A stretch of DNA of 64,000 nucleotides, taken from positions 1,550,001 through 1,614,000 of the forward strand of contig CM066301.1 in the NCBI GenBank assembly GCA_033807695.1. Direction: 5' to 3'. The notes beneath the pieces were generated by a model. That model had not been told where the DNA came from and did no database searches. It saw only the letters and a list, made by a program, of their open reading frames with translations. This DNA comes from Daedaleopsis sinensis. Taxonomy: Eukaryota; Basidiomycota; Agaricomycetes; Polyporales; Polyporaceae. This document shows, one piece after another, positions 63,724-64,000 of this stretch (positions are counted from its first letter, which is position 1; each line of letters opens with the position of its first letter). The position numbers and the translations under genes are program-made.

Positions 63724-64000
63724 ATGACGATGACTGACTCTGCGTGCATGCGCCTACCCACCTTCAACTTGAATATCAATGTGAATGTCCATCACCACCA
63801 CAGCTCGACCTCGCGCAGTTCAGATGCCTCTTCAACATTTTCGCGCAACAGCCGCACCATGTCTGAGTACTCCATCAGGCTTGTTCATAGCCCTATGCTG
63901 GATGGGCCCACCACTCTGCACCATAGCGTCAACCAGGAGTTTAGGGGGGCACCTGCCATCACCCAGCAGCAAAACTCGCTTTCTTTCCCTCCTCCTCCTG
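63724..64000 (+). CDS. Partial ORF at right edge, low-complexity protein
   Basis: Frame open from at least 63560 to the end of the window. The first ATG is at 63724 (MTMTDSACMRLPTFNLNINV then NVHHHHSSTSRSSDASSTFS); after RNSRTMSEYSIRLVHSPMLD and TTLHHSVNQEFRGAPAITQQ it runs to SFPPPP at the edge. Upstream in the same frame is a hydrophobic stretch LLAVSAPLCC, so the start may be further 5'. No motif recognised. Starts just after the fold-back arm copy ends. Confidence 0.4.
   Translation, partial: MTMTDSACMRLPTFNLNINVNVHHHHSSTSRSSDASSTFSRNSRTMSEYSIRLVHSPMLDGPTTLHHSVNQEFRGAPAITQQQNSLSFPPPP

Overview
The window is nuclear DNA of a basidiomycete fungus, most likely an Agaricomycete (polypore-like). 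Genes are split by many short introns of about 50-60 nt with GT...AG ends, 5' ends of neighbours are often 100-500 bp apart, and the repeat fraction carries families typical of Agaricomycetes (hAT, MULE, DDE_3/Tc1-like, Helitron, DUF6532 genes). Gene ends below were set by joining exons by eye; no search was run.

Region 1 (1-36,300) is gene-dense euchromatin with about 21 protein genes and one tRNA-Leu. In order: GAR1, an NSL1/Mis14 kinetochore subunit, a C2orf76-like protein, a cytosolic GH3 beta-glucosidase with PA14 insert, an RBM5/10-like splicing factor, a complex I B15 (NDUFB4-type) subunit, COQ7, an unnamed protein with a duplicated FKPxRRVRE-PGG motif, tRNA-Leu(UAA), the mitochondrial S-adenosylmethionine carrier, SEN54, an unknown protein, ADE2, mitochondrial uL15m, RSA3, a Met30/SconB-like F-box WD40 protein, a secreted Tyr/Gly-rich protein, SUV3, mitochondrial mS33, DBP4, an OB-fold protein, a small ORF split by one TGA, a HIT hydrolase and a small unknown protein. 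Two themes dominate: mitochondrial function (six genes) and RNA or ribosome work (GAR1, RBM5-like, SEN54, RSA3, SUV3, DBP4, mitoribosomal proteins). Many pairs are divergent over 100-500 bp and probably share promoters.

Region 2 (36,400-64,000) is a transposon graveyard with visibly lower GC. It holds a fold-back MITE (36.4 kb), a frameshifted DDE_3 transposase (37.2-38.6 kb), a MULE-type transposase with a single in-frame TGA (39.8-42.6 kb), a 91-bp palindrome (42.9 kb), and a nearly complete 6.06-kb hAT element (44,456-50,515) with matching terminal repeats, an 8-bp target duplication, a transposase gene, a second spliced gene of unknown function, and a TA-flanked Tc1/pogo-type element nested inside it. 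Next comes a decayed Helitron helicase interrupted by a tRNA-derived SINE with target duplication, then a proline-rich gene of an expanded family. A 3.37-kb fold-back element (56,439-59,808) follows, with 1.3-1.4-kb inverted arms that contain 43-46-bp tandem repeats and a 7-bp target duplication. The window closes with a DUF6532-type gene, an 87-bp tandem array joined to a third partial copy of the fold-back arm, and an open reading frame running off the right edge.

The most unusual content is the nested layering in region 2: insertion inside insertion, each datable by its target-site duplication, and the large fold-back element whose arms differ by about three tandem units.
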